NCBI RefSeq assembly: GCF_900188315.1
Contig: NZ_LT897781.1
Span: 2,604,001-2,668,000 of the forward strand
Reading direction: 5' to 3'
DNA: 64,000 nucleotides
Source: Marinobacter sp. es.042
Lineage (GTDB): Bacteria; Pseudomonadota; Gammaproteobacteria; Pseudomonadales; Oleiphilaceae
Under the pieces are notes generated by a model, which saw only the letters and a program-made list of their open reading frames with translations, was not told where the DNA came from and made no database searches. Positions 46,344 through 54,996 of the stretch are shown one piece after another (position 1 is the stretch's first letter; every line of letters starts with the position of its first letter). Made by a program: the position numbers and the translations under genes.

Positions 46344-46799
46344 ATGATCGCAAAAACCTTTTCCACATTCCGTACGCTGCTGGCAATCACGCTGATTGGC
46401 CTGTTCAGCCTGCAGGCACAGGCCGGCTCCAAGGATTTCGGAGACTACAAGGTACTCTGGAGTGTCCTGCCCAGCACCTTCCTGGCTCCGGAAGTCGCCC
46501 AAGCCAATAATCTTCAGCGGAGCAAGGGCATAGGCATCGTCAATATCGCAATCATGGAAGAAAACGAGGATGGCTCAATGTCCCCGGTGAGCGGCCAGGT
46601 GGAAGGCAAGGTAACCAACGATGTCCAGCAGGTGCGCTTCCTGGCGTTCCGCCGCATCCAGGAGGGCGACTCAGTGTACTTTATTGCCGAGTATCAGTAT
46701 TCCTCCGGCGAACTGATGACTTTCAACATTACCGCACGCCCTACCGGACACCAGCAGGACCTGGCGGTACGGTTTGCTCACACACTGTTCAGCGATTAA
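46344..46799 (+). CDS. DUF4426 exported protein
   Basis: A 151-residue protein with a signal peptide ending near AQA (residue 27). The mature part (KDFGDYKVLWSVLPSTFL, YFIAEYQYSSGELMTFN) matches the DUF4426 family found between metW and rdgB in Pseudomonas and relatives. It starts 2 bp after metW. The function is unknown. Confidence 0.9.
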   Translation: MIAKTFSTFRTLLAITLIGLFSLQAQAGSKDFGDYKVLWSVLPSTFLAPEVAQANNLQRSKGIGIVNIAIMEENEDGSMSPVSGQVEGKVTNDVQQVRFLAFRRIQEGDSVYFIAEYQYSSGELMTFNITARPTGHQQDLAVRFAHTLFSD

Positions 46800-46805
46800 G
46801 CCTAT

Positions 46806-47405
46806 ATGACCAACCGACTTGTCATCGCCAGCAATAACAGAGGCAAAATCGCCGAGTTGACCGAACTGCTCTCGCCTTTAGGGATGACGCCGGTTGCCCA
46901 GGGCGATCTGGGCGTCGGTGAAGCCGAGGAGCCCGCGGTTACCTTTGTAGAAAACGCGATTCTCAAGGCGCGCCACGCTGCCCGGGAAACCGGGCTGCCA
47001 GCCCTCGCTGACGACAGTGGTCTGGCGGTGGACGCGCTTGAGGGCCGTCCGGGCGTGCGCTCTGCCCGCTTTGCCGGCGATGATGCAACCGATCAGGACA
47101 ATGTGGACGCGCTGCTCGACGCCATGGCGGGCGTGCCGGACGGGCAACGGGGCGCCCAGTTTCACTGTGTGCTGGTATACCTGCGCCATCCCGAAGACCC
47201 GACCCCGATCATCTGCCATGGCCGCTGGCCGGGCTCGATCCTCAGATCCCCTCAGGGCGATGGCGGCTTCGGTTATGACCCGGTGTTCCTGGCACCAGAG
47301 CACGGCTGCAGTGCGGCGGAACTGTCTCGCGCCGAAAAGGGCAGCATCAGCCACCGCGGACGCGCCCTGAAGATTCTGCTGGATCAGTTGAAGGCCGAGG
47401 CCTGA
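46806..47405 (+). CDS. rdgB: XTP/dITP pyrophosphatase RdgB
   Basis: Removes deaminated purine triphosphates from the nucleotide pool. The 199-residue Ham1-family protein has the N-terminal [12 protein letters not shown] motif, [11 protein letters not shown], and the C-terminal GGFGYDPVF and SHRGRAL motifs. It lies 6 bp after the DUF4426 gene and 5 bp before hemW. Confidence 0.96.
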   Translation: MTNRLVIASNNRGKIAELTELLSPLGMTPVAQGDLGVGEAEEPAVTFVENAILKARHAARETGLPALADDSGLAVDALEGRPGVRSARFAGDDATDQDNVDALLDAMAGVPDGQRGAQFHCVLVYLRHPEDPTPIICHGRWPGSILRSPQGDGGFGYDPVFLAPEHGCSAAELSRAEKGSISHRGRALKILLDQLKAEA

Positions 47406-47410
47406 AACAG

Positions 47411-48577
47411 TTGAGTAATACCAGCCCCGGGGACGATCAGCAGCCAGCGGCGGTTAGGCCGCCGTTGAGCCTCTATATTCACGTACCCTGGTGCGTGCGG
47501 AAGTGCCCCTACTGCGACTTCAACTCCCACGCTTTCACCGGGACAATCCCCGAATCCGCCTATCTGCAGGCTCTGCTCGAAGATCTCGACCAGGACCTGG
47601 CCTTTGCCACCGATCGACCAATAGAGACCGTGTTCATCGGAGGCGGCACTCCGTCCCTGATGAGCGGCGACTTCTACGATCGCCTGTTCCGGGAACTGCG
47701 GGCGCGTCTTACTTTCGCGACAGATGCCGAAATTACCCTGGAAGCCAATCCCGGCACACTCGAAGCCGGCCGCTTCGACGCTTTTCGGGCAGCGGGAATA
47801 AACCGTCTCTCCATCGGGGTCCAGAGTTTCAACTCCGACCATCTTAAAGCCCTGGGGCGTATTCACGACTCCGATGCCGCCCACCGGGCCATACGCGCCG
47901 CTCGCCGCGCCGGCTTCGATAACTTCAACATCGACCTGATGCACGGCCTGCCGGACCAGACACCCGGGCAGGCACTTGAGGACATACAGACTGCCCTGGA
48001 CTACAAACCACCGCATCTCTCCTGGTACCAGTTGACCCTCGAGCCCAATACCGAGTTTTACAGCCGTCCGCCAGAACTGCCCGACGACGATCATCTCTGG
48101 GACATCTATCGCCGGGGTTCCGATTACCTGCATGAACAAGGCTACGAGGATTACGAAGTCTCGGCCTGGAGCCTCCAGGGAAGCGCCTCCCGTCACAATC
48201 TGAACTACTGGACATTCGGGGACTATCTGGCACTTGGGGCTGGGGCCCATGGCAAGATCAGCCTGGCCGACGGGAATATCAGGCGATACTGGAAGACCCG
48301 GCAGCCTGAAGCTTACCTGAACCGGATCGGCAGCCGAACGGCCGGTTCTGATGCGATCGCCGTGGACGATCTGCCGCTGGAATTCCTGATGAACGCCCTC
48401 AGACTGAAAGAAGGAGTGGATGAAAGCCTTTTTTCTGACCGAACGGGTTTACCCCTGACAACAGTTGGGGTAAAACTTGAACAACTGCGGAATGAAAAGC
48501 TGCTGGTAAGCGATCGACTCCAGGCAACCGACCTGGGCCAGAGATACCTTAACAGCCTGTTGGAGCGTTTTCTGTAA
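47411..48577 (+). CDS. hemW: HemW, radical SAM heme chaperone
   Basis: A 388-residue radical SAM protein with the HemN-like motif CVRKCPYCDF (Cx3Cx2C, cluster ligands near residue 26). It is shorter than HemN and lacks the upstream HemN extension, which fits HemW, a heme-binding protein that was long called oxygen-independent coproporphyrinogen oxidase-like. The start is TTG 47411, just after the rdgB stop; a TTG at 47465 is the alternative and would still precede the cluster motif. Confidence 0.93.
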   Translation: MSNTSPGDDQQPAAVRPPLSLYIHVPWCVRKCPYCDFNSHAFTGTIPESAYLQALLEDLDQDLAFATDRPIETVFIGGGTPSLMSGDFYDRLFRELRARLTFATDAEITLEANPGTLEAGRFDAFRAAGINRLSIGVQSFNSDHLKALGRIHDSDAAHRAIRAARRAGFDNFNIDLMHGLPDQTPGQALEDIQTALDYKPPHLSWYQLTLEPNTEFYSRPPELPDDDHLWDIYRRGSDYLHEQGYEDYEVSAWSLQGSASRHNLNYWTFGDYLALGAGAHGKISLADGNIRRYWKTRQPEAYLNRIGSRTAGSDAIAVDDLPLEFLMNALRLKEGVDESLFSDRTGLPLTTVGVKLEQLRNEKLLVSDRLQATDLGQRYLNSLLERFL

Positions 48578-49110
48578 TGGACCCTGCACACGGAGTGGCA
48601 GCATTTCCCAAAAGCCTGAAAGCCAGCCTGGTGGTGGCTGCCGTGCTGCTGTTCGCTTTGCTTATGGTCAACCAGCCTCTGCAGACGGCATCAGCACCCC
48701 AGGGTATCGTGAGCTATCAACTGGCCGGGACCGCCGATCAGGCCCACGCCATTTTTCGCAGCTGGGGAAGCGAAGGGGTTGCCTGGGCGAAGGTTTCACT
48801 GTGGCTGGACTTCCTGTTCATCCCTGCCTACATGCTGGCCCTGATTCATCTCACCAGGCATTTCACCCGCGACCGGCCTGGAGTCAGGGAGCGGATGGTT
48901 GCACGGTGGATACGTGCGCTGTTTGTTACTGCTGGCCTGAGCGATGGCGCAGAGAACTTTCTGCTCATGAACAACTTCAACCCACCCACCGATGAAATGA
49001 GCCTGTCCGCAACCCTATGCGCTCTTATCAAGTTCACCGCGCTCACGCTCGGCATCGCCGGGCTGGTCATCATCCGGGCGTCACGGCGCCACCCGCTCGC
49101 GCATCACTGA
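48577..49110 (+). CDS. Uncharacterised four-helix membrane protein
   Basis: A 177-residue protein not recognised. About four hydrophobic segments are visible (near residues 14-32, 68-90, 106-125 and 143-163), so it is an integral membrane protein. The ATG overlaps the hemW stop codon by one base (TAATG), so it is translationally coupled to hemW. The loop between the first two helices is moderately hydrophobic and probably periplasmic. No function can be assigned. Confidence 0.8.
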   Translation: MDPAHGVAAFPKSLKASLVVAAVLLFALLMVNQPLQTASAPQGIVSYQLAGTADQAHAIFRSWGSEGVAWAKVSLWLDFLFIPAYMLALIHLTRHFTRDRPGVRERMVARWIRALFVTAGLSDGAENFLLMNNFNPPTDEMSLSATLCALIKFTALTLGIAGLVIIRASRRHPLAHH

Positions 49111-49127
49111 CCCCCGATCAACACCTC

Positions 49128-49859
49128 TTAATTGGTGCGATAGAACAACAGGTCCCAGACACCGTGACCGAGGGTTTCGCCCCGCTTCTCAAACTTGGTG
49201 ATTGGACGATCGTCAGGGCGCGGCGAATAGCCACCGGTCTCCTGGGTGTTGGCAAAGCCCTCGGACTCGCTCATCACCTCGAGCATATGCTCGGCATAAT
49301 TCTCCCAGTCGGTCGCCAGGTGCAGAATGCCGCCTACCCTCAACTTGTGACGAACCCGCTGGACAAACTCGTGCTGGATCAGCCGGCGCTTGTGATGCTT
49401 TTTCTTGTGCCAGGGATCGGGGAAGAACACCATCACGCGATCCAGGCACGCATCCGGAAGGCAGAGGTCAATCACATCGTTGGCATCAATACTGTAAATC
49501 CGGACGTTTTCCAGGCCACGGTCCTCAATCTCCTTGAGCAACGCGCCAACACCGGGCTGATGAACTTCAACCCCGATAAAATCCTGTTCGGGAGCGGCCT
49601 CAGCCATCTCGGCCAGGGACCGGCCCATACCGAAACCGATTTCCAGGTTCAGCATGTTGTCGCGGCCGAACACTTCCCTGGGATCAATCATTCCGTCTTC
49701 ACGGGTCAGCCCGTACTTGGGCCAGCTCCGCTCGAACGCCTTTTTCTGGCCTTCCGTCATCCGGCCCTGGCGCAAAACAAAGCTGCGCACACCGCGACGG
49801 GTGGTGACCGGCGAATCGGCGGCCTCTTTGGGATCTTGCGGTTCTTTCTGGTCTGTCAT
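49128..49859 (-). CDS. trmB: tRNA (guanine-N7)-methyltransferase TrmB
   Basis: Methylates G46 in the variable loop of many tRNAs. The 243-residue protein has a SAM-binding [11 protein letters not shown] motif near residue 70, the family signature [16 protein letters not shown], and a C-terminal segment ending at [20 protein letters not shown]. The ATG at 49859 is preferred because AAGGA lies six bases upstream; the frame opens two codons earlier with TTG. Confidence 0.96.
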   Translation of the reverse strand: MTDQKEPQDPKEAADSPVTTRRGVRSFVLRQGRMTEGQKKAFERSWPKYGLTREDGMIDPREVFGRDNMLNLEIGFGMGRSLAEMAEAAPEQDFIGVEVHQPGVGALLKEIEDRGLENVRIYSIDANDVIDLCLPDACLDRVMVFFPDPWHKKKHHKRRLIQHEFVQRVRHKLRVGGILHLATDWENYAEHMLEVMSESEGFANTQETGGYSPRPDDRPITKFEKRGETLGHGVWDLLFYRTN

Positions 49860-49931
49860 CTGCAATCCTTAACCGCAGGCAGCGGGTCATGTTTAACGGG
49901 ATTTGCCACTAGTTTACCAGAGTGTCCCGGC

Positions 49932-51464
49932 TCAGGCGGAGACCACCGAGTTACGGCCCTGCTGTCGGTCCAGCTGCCGGTAGCCCAGCGCTTCAACCAG
50001 ATGGCTTTGCCGCAGTTCCTCGCAGCCTTCCAGATCCGCCAGCGTGCGGGCCACCCGAAGGATGCGATGCAACGCCCGGGCTGAAAGCCCCAGCTTCTCC
50101 ATGGCACCGGTAAGCAGTTGCTCACCCTGTGCGTCCAGTCGGCATGCAGCCTGTAATTCCCGACCAGACAGCGCGGCGTTCAGGCAACCCCGCTCTGACT
50201 GTCGGGCTCTGGCAGCCCGAACACGCTCCCGGACTGTGGCGCTGTCCTCGCCGTCCCCACCCTGGCGCATCAGCACGTCGCCGCCCTGTACCGGCACCTC
50301 AACGTGCAAATCAAACCTGTCGAGCAAAGGCCCGGAGATCTTCGACCGGTAGCGGGCAACCTGTTGCGGCGTACACTGACACTCGATGCCGGGATGACCG
50401 CTGTAACCGCAAGGGCACGGGTTCATCGCGCCAACAACCTGAAAGCGCGCGGGAAAATTGACCTGACGCGCCGCCCGGCTGATCGAGATCTCCCCGGTTT
50501 CCATCGGCTCCCGGAGCACTTCCAGCACCCGTCGTTCGAACTCCGGCAACTCGTCGAGAAACAGTACGCCCCGATGTGCCAGGGAGATTTCCCCCGGCCT
50601 CGGGCTGCTTCCGCCGCCCACCAGAGCAACCGCCGATGCAGTATGATGAGGCGATCTGAAAGGCGGCTGACGCCAGCCACCGGCCCGAACCGGCAGACCC
50701 GCCACCGAATGCACGCTCGCCACTTCCATGGCCGCCGCATCATCCAGCCCAGGCAGGATTCCGGGCAAGCGACTGGCAAGCATGCTCTTGCCGGTTCCCG
50801 GGGGACCGAAGAACAGAAGATTGTGCCCACCCGCTGCCGCCACCTCCAGCGTGCGTCGCGGGACCTGCTGGCCGCGGACATCCGACAGATCGGGCACCTC
50901 ACGGGTGCCGCCCGGCGCTTCGTCCAGGGGAGACCTGGGCACCGGCACAAGACGGGCTCGACCACTCAGATGTTCGCACACGGTCAGCAGGTGGCCGGCG
51001 GCCAGAAGGTCACCCTGGCTTGCCAGTGCCGCTTCCTCGGAGTTGGCGTGGGGAACCAGTAAGGCCCGACCATCCTCTCGTGCGGCCAACACGGCCGGCA
51101 GAACACCTTTCAGAGGGCGCAGTGCACCATCAAGGGACAATTCGCCGACGAATTCGCAGTCGGAAAGGCTGTCGACCGGGATCTGACCAGACGCTGCCAG
51201 AATGCCCAGGGCGATGGGAAGATCGAACCGGCCACCCTCTTTTGGCAGATCAGCGGGGGCGAGATTGATGGTAATTCTTCGGGCGGGAAATTCGAAACCG
51301 GCGTTAAGAAGCGCGCTTCGGACGCGCTCCTTGCTCTCCCTTACACCGGTTTCCGGCAAGCCCACGATCGAGAGCGCGGGCAAGCCGCCCGAGAGATGAA
51401 CTTCAACGGTAACGGCAGGCGCTGACACGCCAATGGCGGCGCGGGAATGAACAATAGCAAGCAT
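49932..51464 (-). CDS. comM: YifB/ComM family Mg-chelatase-like ATPase
   Basis: A 510-residue AAA+ protein. ComM is a helicase that extends branch migration during natural transformation. It has an N-terminal Lon-like fold (LPALSIVGLPETGVRESKER), Walker A GPPGTGKSMLASRL, a Walker B-like FLDELPEF, and a C-terminal domain with SARALHRILRVARTIADLE-type sequence. A Cys-rich stretch (CPCGYSGHPGIECQC) is typical. The start is ATG 51464 (MLAIVHSRAAIGV). Confidence 0.93.
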   Translation of the reverse strand: MLAIVHSRAAIGVSAPAVTVEVHLSGGLPALSIVGLPETGVRESKERVRSALLNAGFEFPARRITINLAPADLPKEGGRFDLPIALGILAASGQIPVDSLSDCEFVGELSLDGALRPLKGVLPAVLAAREDGRALLVPHANSEEAALASQGDLLAAGHLLTVCEHLSGRARLVPVPRSPLDEAPGGTREVPDLSDVRGQQVPRRTLEVAAAGGHNLLFFGPPGTGKSMLASRLPGILPGLDDAAAMEVASVHSVAGLPVRAGGWRQPPFRSPHHTASAVALVGGGSSPRPGEISLAHRGVLFLDELPEFERRVLEVLREPMETGEISISRAARQVNFPARFQVVGAMNPCPCGYSGHPGIECQCTPQQVARYRSKISGPLLDRFDLHVEVPVQGGDVLMRQGGDGEDSATVRERVRAARARQSERGCLNAALSGRELQAACRLDAQGEQLLTGAMEKLGLSARALHRILRVARTLADLEGCEELRQSHLVEALGYRQLDRQQGRNSVVSA

Positions 51465-51527
51465 GACAACCATCCATGGTAATAACCGGAACTGTTTGCC
51501 CGGCATCCTGCCGGACGTGTCCGGGAT

Positions 51528-51782
51528 TTATTGTTTCTGCAGGGAATTTTCCAGTTCGGCCACCCGCTTCTCGAGCGCGTCCACCTTTTCACGGGTCTTC
51601 AGCAGGACTGCCTGCTGAGCGTCAAACTCCTCCCGGGTTACCAACTCCAGGCGAGACAGAACGGCCATCACGGTGGCCCGGGCCTGGGTTTCAAAATCTT
51701 CCCGTGCAGCGCGAGCCATGTCGGGAACAAACTGGCCAAACTGGCCCTGCAGCTGGGAAAAAATATCCTGTGGACCTTTCAC
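51528..51782 (-). CDS. ubiK: Ubiquinone biosynthesis accessory factor UbiK
   Basis: An 84-residue protein (YqiC family) with an amphipathic N-terminal half (DIFSQLQGQFGQFVPDMARA) and a C-terminal coiled coil (LEKRVAELENSLQKQ). In other gammaproteobacteria UbiK links UbiJ and assists aerobic ubiquinone synthesis. It is upstream of comM on the same strand with a 63-bp gap. Confidence 0.9.
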   Translation of the reverse strand: MKGPQDIFSQLQGQFGQFVPDMARAAREDFETQARATVMAVLSRLELVTREEFDAQQAVLLKTREKVDALEKRVAELENSLQKQ

Positions 51783-52035
51783 ACGTCACCTCACAAATTC
51801 CTGAAATATCCGGCTTCGACTAAAAGACAGGGCCGGTTGCCGGTTAGCGGGAGTGTATCACACCGCAGCCCCTGCCATACTGTAGGTGGTCGACCCTATG
51901 ATAAGTGGCGAAGAGCCAGGGAGCCCGCTCCAAATTGGCTCACTGGCCGGCTACCCGCTCTATTTTGGTGCACAAGTTTGCGCCATTCTGGTACGCTGAT
52001 ATCGTAGCTTATTGTTTTTGAACTATTTTTTTGCG

Positions 52036-52052
52036 TTGGCATACACGATGCT
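52036..52052 (+). promoter_or_regulatory. Sigma-54 promoter of glnK-amtB
   Basis: TTGGCATACACGATGCT has GG at 52038-52039 and GC at 52050-52051, separated by 10 bases as in the -24/-12 consensus, and matches 10 of 13 defined positions. It lies 112 bp before glnK. glnK-amtB is nitrogen-regulated by RpoN/NtrC in many proteobacteria. Confidence 0.75.
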
Positions 52053-52072
52053 AAAGCTCTCGTAGGCAATCC

Positions 52073-52087
52073 GCACAATTGGTGTGC
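52073..52087. promoter_or_regulatory. NtrC-like binding site
   Basis: GCAC-N7-GTGC (52073-52087), within the longer dyad CGCACA-N5-TGTGCG, matches the NtrC half-site pattern of E. coli glnA. It is downstream of the -12 element. A weaker inverted repeat of similar type (TGGTGCACAAGTTTGCGCCA, 51965-51984) lies about 60 bp upstream of the promoter, at a more usual position. Confidence 0.6.
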
Positions 52088-52139
52088 GAGGTGGCAGCAT
52101 CCCGAGCTCAACAACCGGCCGACGGGCCCTCACTGTTGA

Positions 52140-52502
<363 letters not shown>

Positions 52503-52575
52503 ACCAGCTCTGATTTTTCGATCAGCCAACGCAAAAAAATTTATAACCTGAAAAGCCTCGTGCGGAGGGCTTCAT

Positions 52576-53856
52576 ATGGAAAGCAATCTTAATCACATCT
52601 TTGAACTCCAGTATGCGCTGGATACCTTTTACTTCCTGATTTGCGGTGCCCTGGTCATGTGGATGGCCGCTGGCTTTGCCATGCTGGAAGCCGGCCTGGT
52701 GCGTGCCAAGAACACCACCGAAATCCTGACCAAGAACGTGGCCCTGTTTGCGGTCGCCTGTACCATGTACCTGATTGTCGGCTACGACATCATGTACGAC
52801 GGCGGTATCTTCCTGAGCGGTGTAACAACTGTTGCCGAGATGGACGACGCAGCGATTGCCGGCGTTATTGCAGCCTCCACTGAAGCCGGCTTCGGCGACA
52901 TGGGCGAATACAGCGGCGCTTCTGACTTCTTCTTCCAGGTTGTCTTCGTTGCAACCGCCATGTCCATCGTTTCCGGTGCCGTGGCTGAGCGTATGAAGCT
53001 CTGGGCCTTCCTCGGCTTTGCCGTTGTTATGTGTGGCTTCATCTACCCGATGCAGGGTTCCTGGACCTGGAACGGCGACGCGGTATTCGGCATGTACGAG
53101 CTGAGCTACAGCGACTACGCCGGTTCCGGTATCGTCCACATGGCCGGCGCAGCAGCAGCCCTGGCAGGCGTTCTTCTGCTCGGTGCCCGTAAGGGTAAAT
53201 ACGGCGCCAAAGGTGAAATCCGCGCGTTCCCGGGCGCCAACCTGCCCCTGGCAACGCTTGGTACCTTCATCCTGTGGATGGGCTGGTTCGGCTTCAACGG
53301 TGGTTCAACCCTGAAACTGGGTGGTATCGGTGTCGCCAACGAAGTGGCCAACGTCTTCCTGAACACCAACGCGGCTGCAGCCGGCGGCTTGATCGCTGCC
53401 CTGATCGTGGCACGCCTGATGTTCGGCAAAGCGGACCTGACCATGGCCCTGAACGGCGCTCTGGCTGGCCTGGTTGCGATCACTGCAGAACCGGCGAATC
53501 CGTCTCCCCTGCTGGCCACCATCATCGGCGCCATTGGTGGCACCCTGGTTGTGTTCTCCATCGTAACCATGGACAAGCTACGCATTGACGACCCGGTCGG
53601 TGCCATCTCTGTTCACGGTGTGGTCGGCATCTGGGGTATCTTTGCGGTCCTCCTGTCCAACTCAGACGCTACCTTCATGGGCCAGCTGGTCGGCATGCTC
53701 ACCATCTTCATCTGGGTATTCGTCACCAGTCTGATCGTCTGGGGCATCCTGAAAGCCGTCATGGGCATCAGGGTCTCGGAAGAAGAAGAGTACGAAGGTG
53801 TGGATCTGTCCGAGTGTGGTATGGAAGCCTATCCGGAGTTTGTCAGCCAGAAGTAA
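52576..53856 (+). CDS. amtB: Ammonium transporter AmtB
   Basis: A 426-residue inner-membrane channel with about 11 hydrophobic segments. WMAAGFAMLEAGLVRAKN is the conserved first-helix motif, and HGVVGIWG holds one of the paired pore His; FGFNGGST is also present. The C-terminal cytoplasmic tail (GIRVSEEEEYEGVDLSECGM) is the GlnK contact region. It is co-transcribed with glnK. The N-terminus shows no cleavable signal peptide, unlike E. coli AmtB. Confidence 0.96.
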   Translation: MESNLNHIFELQYALDTFYFLICGALVMWMAAGFAMLEAGLVRAKNTTEILTKNVALFAVACTMYLIVGYDIMYDGGIFLSGVTTVAEMDDAAIAGVIAASTEAGFGDMGEYSGASDFFFQVVFVATAMSIVSGAVAERMKLWAFLGFAVVMCGFIYPMQGSWTWNGDAVFGMYELSYSDYAGSGIVHMAGAAAALAGVLLLGARKGKYGAKGEIRAFPGANLPLATLGTFILWMGWFGFNGGSTLKLGGIGVANEVANVFLNTNAAAAGGLIAALIVARLMFGKADLTMALNGALAGLVAITAEPANPSPLLATIIGAIGGTLVVFSIVTMDKLRIDDPVGAISVHGVVGIWGIFAVLLSNSDATFMGQLVGMLTIFIWVFVTSLIVWGILKAVMGIRVSEEEEYEGVDLSECGMEAYPEFVSQK

Positions 53857-53877
53857 TGATCGCCGGCTGGCATGATC

Positions 53878-53908
53878 AAAAAGGGCGCCCCTCGGGGCGC
53901 CCTTTTTT
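53878..53908 (+). terminator. Terminator after amtB
   Basis: AAAGGGCGCCCC and GGGGCGCCCTTT form a perfect long stem with a TCG-type loop and six T residues. It may act in both directions, since speE converges from the other side. Confidence 0.92.
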
Positions 53909-53936
53909 ATGGCATGATCTTGAACTGAACAAAGCC

Positions 53937-54818
53937 TCAGCCTTCCCCAGGGAGCACCTGATCTTCCAGCGCATCCAACATGAACTGGGGCATGGCCAAC
54001 GCACCCCGATGCACGCCGGCATTGTAATAGCGGGTAACGAAGGGTCGGCTGTTGGCGTCTTCCTCCCGGAAGTACTTGATCGGATTTTCCTTGCTGGCCA
54101 TGGTGCAACTCCACCAGCCCGTCGGGTAAACCGGCTGAGGAAATGGCAACGTCTGCACGTGCTCGAACCCCGCCTTTCGCATATCCTCGTGAATTCCCTT
54201 GATGATACTGTCAGTGTGCAGCAGCGGCGACTCACTCTGTTGGACAATAATGCCACCCTCACGCAGGGCCAGCATGGCATCCCGATAGAAATCCAGGGCA
54301 AACAGGCCTTCAGCCGGACCGACCGGATCGGTGCTGTCGATGATGATAAGGTCAACACTGTTCGGCTCAATGTCTCGCATCCACTGAATGCCATCCCCAA
54401 AGAAGAAGTTGGCGCGCGGGTCGCTGTTCGCTTCGCAAAGTTCCGGGAAGTACTTTTCCGACATGCGGGTAACACGCTCGTCGATTTCCACCTGCCAAGC
54501 TTCTTCAACGCCCGGGTGTTTGAGCACCTCTTTCAGAGTGCCGCAGTCACCACCGCCAACAATCACCACTTTTTTGGGATCCCTGTGAGTAAACAGAGCC
54601 GGATGGGTCATCATTTCGTGGTAAAGAAAGTTATCGCGGGTGGTCAGCATCACGCAGCCATCCAGCACCATCAGGTTGCCGAAGGTCTCGGTCTCGTAGA
54701 TTTCCAGTTTCTGGAACGGTGTCTGCTCCTCGTGGAGCTTCTTTTTCACCTGCAGGGAGAACGCCGTTCCCTGATCCTGGAATACCTCGGTAAACCAGTC
54801 GTCATTGAGTGCTGTCAT
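53937..54818 (-). CDS. speE: Spermidine synthase
   Basis: Transfers aminopropyl from decarboxylated SAM to putrescine. The 293-residue protein has the VVIVGGGDCGTLKEVLKH SAM-like motif near residue 80 and the catalytic DSTDPVGPAEGLF segment. The ATG at 54818 (MTALNDDWFTEVF) is preceded by GGGAGG; the long frame upstream is spurious. It is divergent from speA, forming a polyamine pair. Confidence 0.96.
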   Translation of the reverse strand: MTALNDDWFTEVFQDQGTAFSLQVKKKLHEEQTPFQKLEIYETETFGNLMVLDGCVMLTTRDNFLYHEMMTHPALFTHRDPKKVVIVGGGDCGTLKEVLKHPGVEEAWQVEIDERVTRMSEKYFPELCEANSDPRANFFFGDGIQWMRDIEPNSVDLIIIDSTDPVGPAEGLFALDFYRDAMLALREGGIIVQQSESPLLHTDSIIKGIHEDMRKAGFEHVQTLPFPQPVYPTGWWSCTMASKENPIKYFREEDANSRPFVTRYYNAGVHRGALAMPQFMLDALEDQVLPGEG

Positions 54819-54996
54819 GTCTTGCCTCCCGCTGTGGGCCATGGGCTGAATTGAAAGGGCGTATTGTAGGGATGCCCCACCGTGAGCTAAAGCGATAATC
54901 GCGGTGAAACGCCATGTATTTTCCGCAGCCGATGCTTTTAGCCGGGGATGGGAATCCATACAATGGCGGCCAGTGTTTCCTGACAGGATAGCAAGC

